This document shows, in pieces, positions 62,265 through 64,000 of a stretch of DNA of 64,000 nucleotides; the stretch's first letter is position 1, and each line of letters begins with the position of its first letter. Position numbers and translations under genes: made by a program. Origin of the DNA: Nodosilinea sp. FACHB-131 (GTDB taxonomy: Bacteria; Cyanobacteriota; Cyanobacteriia; Phormidesmidales; Phormidesmidaceae); the NCBI RefSeq assembly GCF_014695395.1, contig NZ_JACJOF010000004.1, positions 212,825 through 276,824 on the forward strand, in the 5' to 3' direction. Below the pieces are notes generated by a model. It worked only from the letters and a program-made list of their open reading frames with translations. It was not told where the DNA came from and did no database searches.

Positions 62265-62376
62265 AACAACCTGAATAAATAACTCATGCCCTCATTCTAC
62301 CAACAATTTTTGGTATCACCGCCTCCAATCAAGCATGGTGGCCTAGGGTTGGACCATAAACAGCCATTGAAGACAT

Positions 62377-63066
62377 TCAGACTTGGCTTTGTAGGCGCTG
62401 CTTAAGACGAGCCGGCTCGCCCTCGTCCAGTACTCGCCCTGCCTCCAGCAGAAAGGCGCGATCGCAGTAGTCAAGTTCTACCAGTCTGTGGGTTACCCAT
62501 AGAGCTGTTAGCCCCCGCTCTTTAACCAGATTTCTTACGCGTTTCACCAAATCAATTTGGCTATCGGGATCGAGTAGAGCAGTAGGCTCATCTAGTAGTA
62601 GCACCTGGCAGTGTCGGGCAATGGCCCCAGCAATTGCCACCCGCTGCTTTTGACCGCCGCTGAGAGCATAGATAGGTCGACGCTTTAGCTCCAATAGATT
62701 GATGGCGGACAAGGCATCATCAACCCGATTGCGAATCTCTGCTAAGGGAAGGTGCTCATCTACTAGGCCAAACGCTACGTCAGCTCCCACAGTCGGCATC
62801 ACTAACTGGTGGTCGGGGTTCTGAAATACAAATCCTAGGGGCTTTCCGACCGACCACTCTCCTGCTTGAGGTTTCAGCAGCCCGCCCAAGATCTTTAGAA
62901 GGGTTGACTTACCACTACCATTGTTGCCTAGCAGCATGCAGAACTCACCGGGCTGCACCGTAAGCGAGCAATCTTGCAGAACTGGCAGCCCCGATGGCCA
63001 CTGAAACTGCAACTGATTGACCCAAATGGCACTATGCTCTTGAGCTGAAACAATGTTACTAGGCAC
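62377..63066 (-). CDS. ABC transporter ATP-binding protein (ECF/CbiO-like)
   Basis: A 229-residue ATPase of the energy-coupling-factor/CbiO type. Walker A MLLGNNGSGKSTLLKILGG, Q-loop in VFQNPDHQLVMPTVGADVAF (the FQNPD-Q pattern is diagnostic of ECF ATPases), signature ALSGGQKQRVAIAGAIA, Walker B VLLLDEPTALLDPDSQ and switch VTHRLVELDYCD. No permease (T) or substrate (S) component adjoins it, so the substrate (vitamin, nickel or cobalt) cannot be told. The start is a GTG. It is 28 bp from the UPF0367 gene. Confidence 0.9.
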   Translation of the reverse strand: MPSNIVSAQEHSAIWVNQLQFQWPSGLPVLQDCSLTVQPGEFCMLLGNNGSGKSTLLKILGGLLKPQAGEWSVGKPLGFVFQNPDHQLVMPTVGADVAFGLVDEHLPLAEIRNRVDDALSAINLLELKRRPIYALSGGQKQRVAIAGAIARHCQVLLLDEPTALLDPDSQIDLVKRVRNLVKERGLTALWVTHRLVELDYCDRAFLLEAGRVLDEGEPARLKQRLQSQV

Positions 63067-63094
63067 TGATCTTGACTCCTTAAGTAGCGATCGC

Positions 63095-63370
63095 TTACTG
63101 ATCGCTACTTAAAGAGAAGAACCCCGGTGGGCGACCTGATGCTGTAGCCGTACCGCTTTTCTCAAAAATTTGGACGGCTGCAATTTCGCTACCCAGGACG
63201 CTGATACGTTTATGAGGCTGTTGGTCGCAGGTGATTTCGATGAGGTGACCATTGTTGTTGCGTAGGCTCTCTGTAATTGAGCCAAAAAGAGCCTGTGCCT
63301 CACTTGATTCTTTCTTTTGCACAGAGAGGGGCATTGGCGTGTGTTTCAGCGTTAACTCGATCGTGAACAT
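63095..63370 (-). CDS. UPF0367 family protein
   Basis: A 91-residue protein of the cyanobacterial/plastid family UPF0367: MFTIELTLKHTPMPLSVQKK, SSEAQALFGSITESLR, IEITCDQQPHKRISVLGSEI, AAVQIFEKSG. Function unknown. ATG start. It leads the compact reverse-strand group with the ABC ATPase 28 bp downstream. Confidence 0.9.
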   Translation of the reverse strand: MFTIELTLKHTPMPLSVQKKESSEAQALFGSITESLRNNNGHLIEITCDQQPHKRISVLGSEIAAVQIFEKSGTATASGRPPGFFSLSSDQ

Positions 63371-63887
63371 GGTTGACTACTACTCAGTAAACAGAATATT
63401 TGGAGACCAGGTGGCTTGAACTAAGCTTGCCTATCTATACATATATAGAGTGTAAAGGTTCCTACTGGACAACTACAGCTCTGGTAGGAGCAAAAAGCTA
63501 CCTGTGTGGGTGATAGACAATAGGTTGCCGTCTAGCATCCGGTAACTACAGCCCCCGCCAGAACGAGATGCCGCTTGTCTCTGCTGATGCTTGGCTAAGC
63601 TGCAACACTATAAAGAATAAGCTTGAACTAGAACAACCTAAATCCTTCCCCAAGAGGTAAGCAAAAATGCTTACTAGAACTGCTGAAATTCAAAGATAAT
63701 TTGGTTTCCCTGGTCAGCCCTCCTAAAAATACCCCTTATAATGATACGTACGGTAAAGAATAGTAAACACTACTCATAATCTGTGGATAGTTGATTGACT
63801 GAGTCGGTCAATTGTTTGCAGGCTAGAAGTAGCGGCATCATCTTCCGTGTATATACCTTGTTGTTAGATAGTTACGGAGATTAGCGT
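63371..63887 (+). promoter_or_regulatory. psbD promoter and 5' leader
   Basis: 517 bp shared with the reverse-strand UPF0367 promoter. On the plus strand a consensus TATAAT lies at 63737-63742 in CCCCTTATAATGATACG, with only a weak -35. It would give a leader of about 140 nt. The leader contains a stem ATTGAC/GTCAAT (63794-63799, 63807-63812). A ribosome site ACGGAG is 10-15 nt before the ATG. On the reverse strand an AT-rich TATATATGTATAG near 63436-63449 could serve the UPF0367 gene. Confidence 0.6.
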
Positions 63888-64000
63888 ATGACCATAGCAA
63901 TGGGACGCGCGCAAGCGGAGCGAGGATGGTTCGACGTCCTCGACGACTGGCTAAAGCGCGATCGCTTTGTGTTTATCGGGTGGTCGGGCATCCTGCTGTT
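63888..64000 (+). CDS. psbD: Photosystem II D2 protein (N-terminal part, cut by window edge)
   Basis: The first 37 codons of D2: [20 protein letters not shown], then [17 protein letters not shown]. This is a near match to the conserved N-terminus of PsbD, which with D1 binds the reaction-centre chlorophylls, pheophytins and quinones of photosystem II. The frame is open at the edge, and the remainder (normally 352 residues) lies beyond. psbC usually follows and overlaps psbD. Confidence 0.96.
   Translation, partial: MTIAMGRAQAERGWFDVLDDWLKRDRFVFIGWSGILL

Overview
The window is chromosomal DNA from a cyanobacterium. Direct evidence is the start of psbD (photosystem II D2) at the right edge, a carboxysomal-type beta-carbonic anhydrase C-terminus at the left edge, menF/menD for phylloquinone, a class-C flavodiiron protein with a flavin-reductase tail, a SigF-type sigma factor, and many cyanobacteria-restricted families (DUF1824, DUF1818, DUF1350, UPF0367, COP23, PAP/fibrillin-like). 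The octamer GCGATCGC (HIP1) recurs throughout. The rather GC-rich sequence and protein style suggest a filamentous Leptolyngbya/Nodosilinea/Phormidium-like organism, but the genus is an inference.

Layout. 1-6.1 kb: end of a carbonic anhydrase gene, a lipoprotein, and a type I secretion pair (ABC exporter with N-terminal cyclic-nucleotide-binding domain and inactive C39-like domain, then an HlyD adaptor). The pair is separated by a large palindrome and followed by a second one. 6.2-12.8 kb: LysR regulator, nucleotidyltransferase, GFA-like protein, PAP/fibrillin-like protein, hisA, fabI, serine hydrolase. 12.9-17 kb: a large exported protein fused to a CPBP-like intramembrane protease module, then a lysine-free, very acidic repeat protein. 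17-26.8 kb: radC, DUF1824, AMIN-like envelope protein with 34-residue tandem repeats, COP23 protein, membrane protein, hydrolase, WG-repeat lipoprotein, DnaQ-like exonuclease, WecG/TagA glycosyltransferase.

26.8-38 kb: flavodiiron protein, menF-menD, histidine kinase, two ferredoxins, hisZ overlapping a J-domain/TPR gene, inositol monophosphatase, tRNA-Ser(GGA). 38-49 kb: DMT transporter with a coiled-coil N-terminus, a decayed sensor gene, ABC1 kinase, sugar aminotransferase, ribD, atypical thioredoxin, CHASE2-GGDEF-EAL protein. 49-64 kb: small exported protein, DUF92 (VTE6-like), anti-sigma kinase-like protein, DUF1350, hydrolase, trxA-folK-Nudix, nitroreductase, HAD protein, sigF, a 5'-truncated gene, hydrolase, DUF4345-like protein, carotenoid oxygenase with a perfect upstream palindrome, tRNA-Pro(GGG) with a strong terminator, and a compact reverse-strand group DUF1818-rpoZ-ABC ATPase-UPF0367 before psbD.

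Most of the window is ordinary housekeeping and photosynthesis-linked chromosome. I see no CRISPR array, prophage, insertion sequence or recognisable defence island. The most unusual items are the lysine-free repeat protein, the exported-domain/CPBP fusion, the decayed sensor gene, the operator-like palindrome before the carotenoid oxygenase, and the coiled-coil/DMT transporter fusion.
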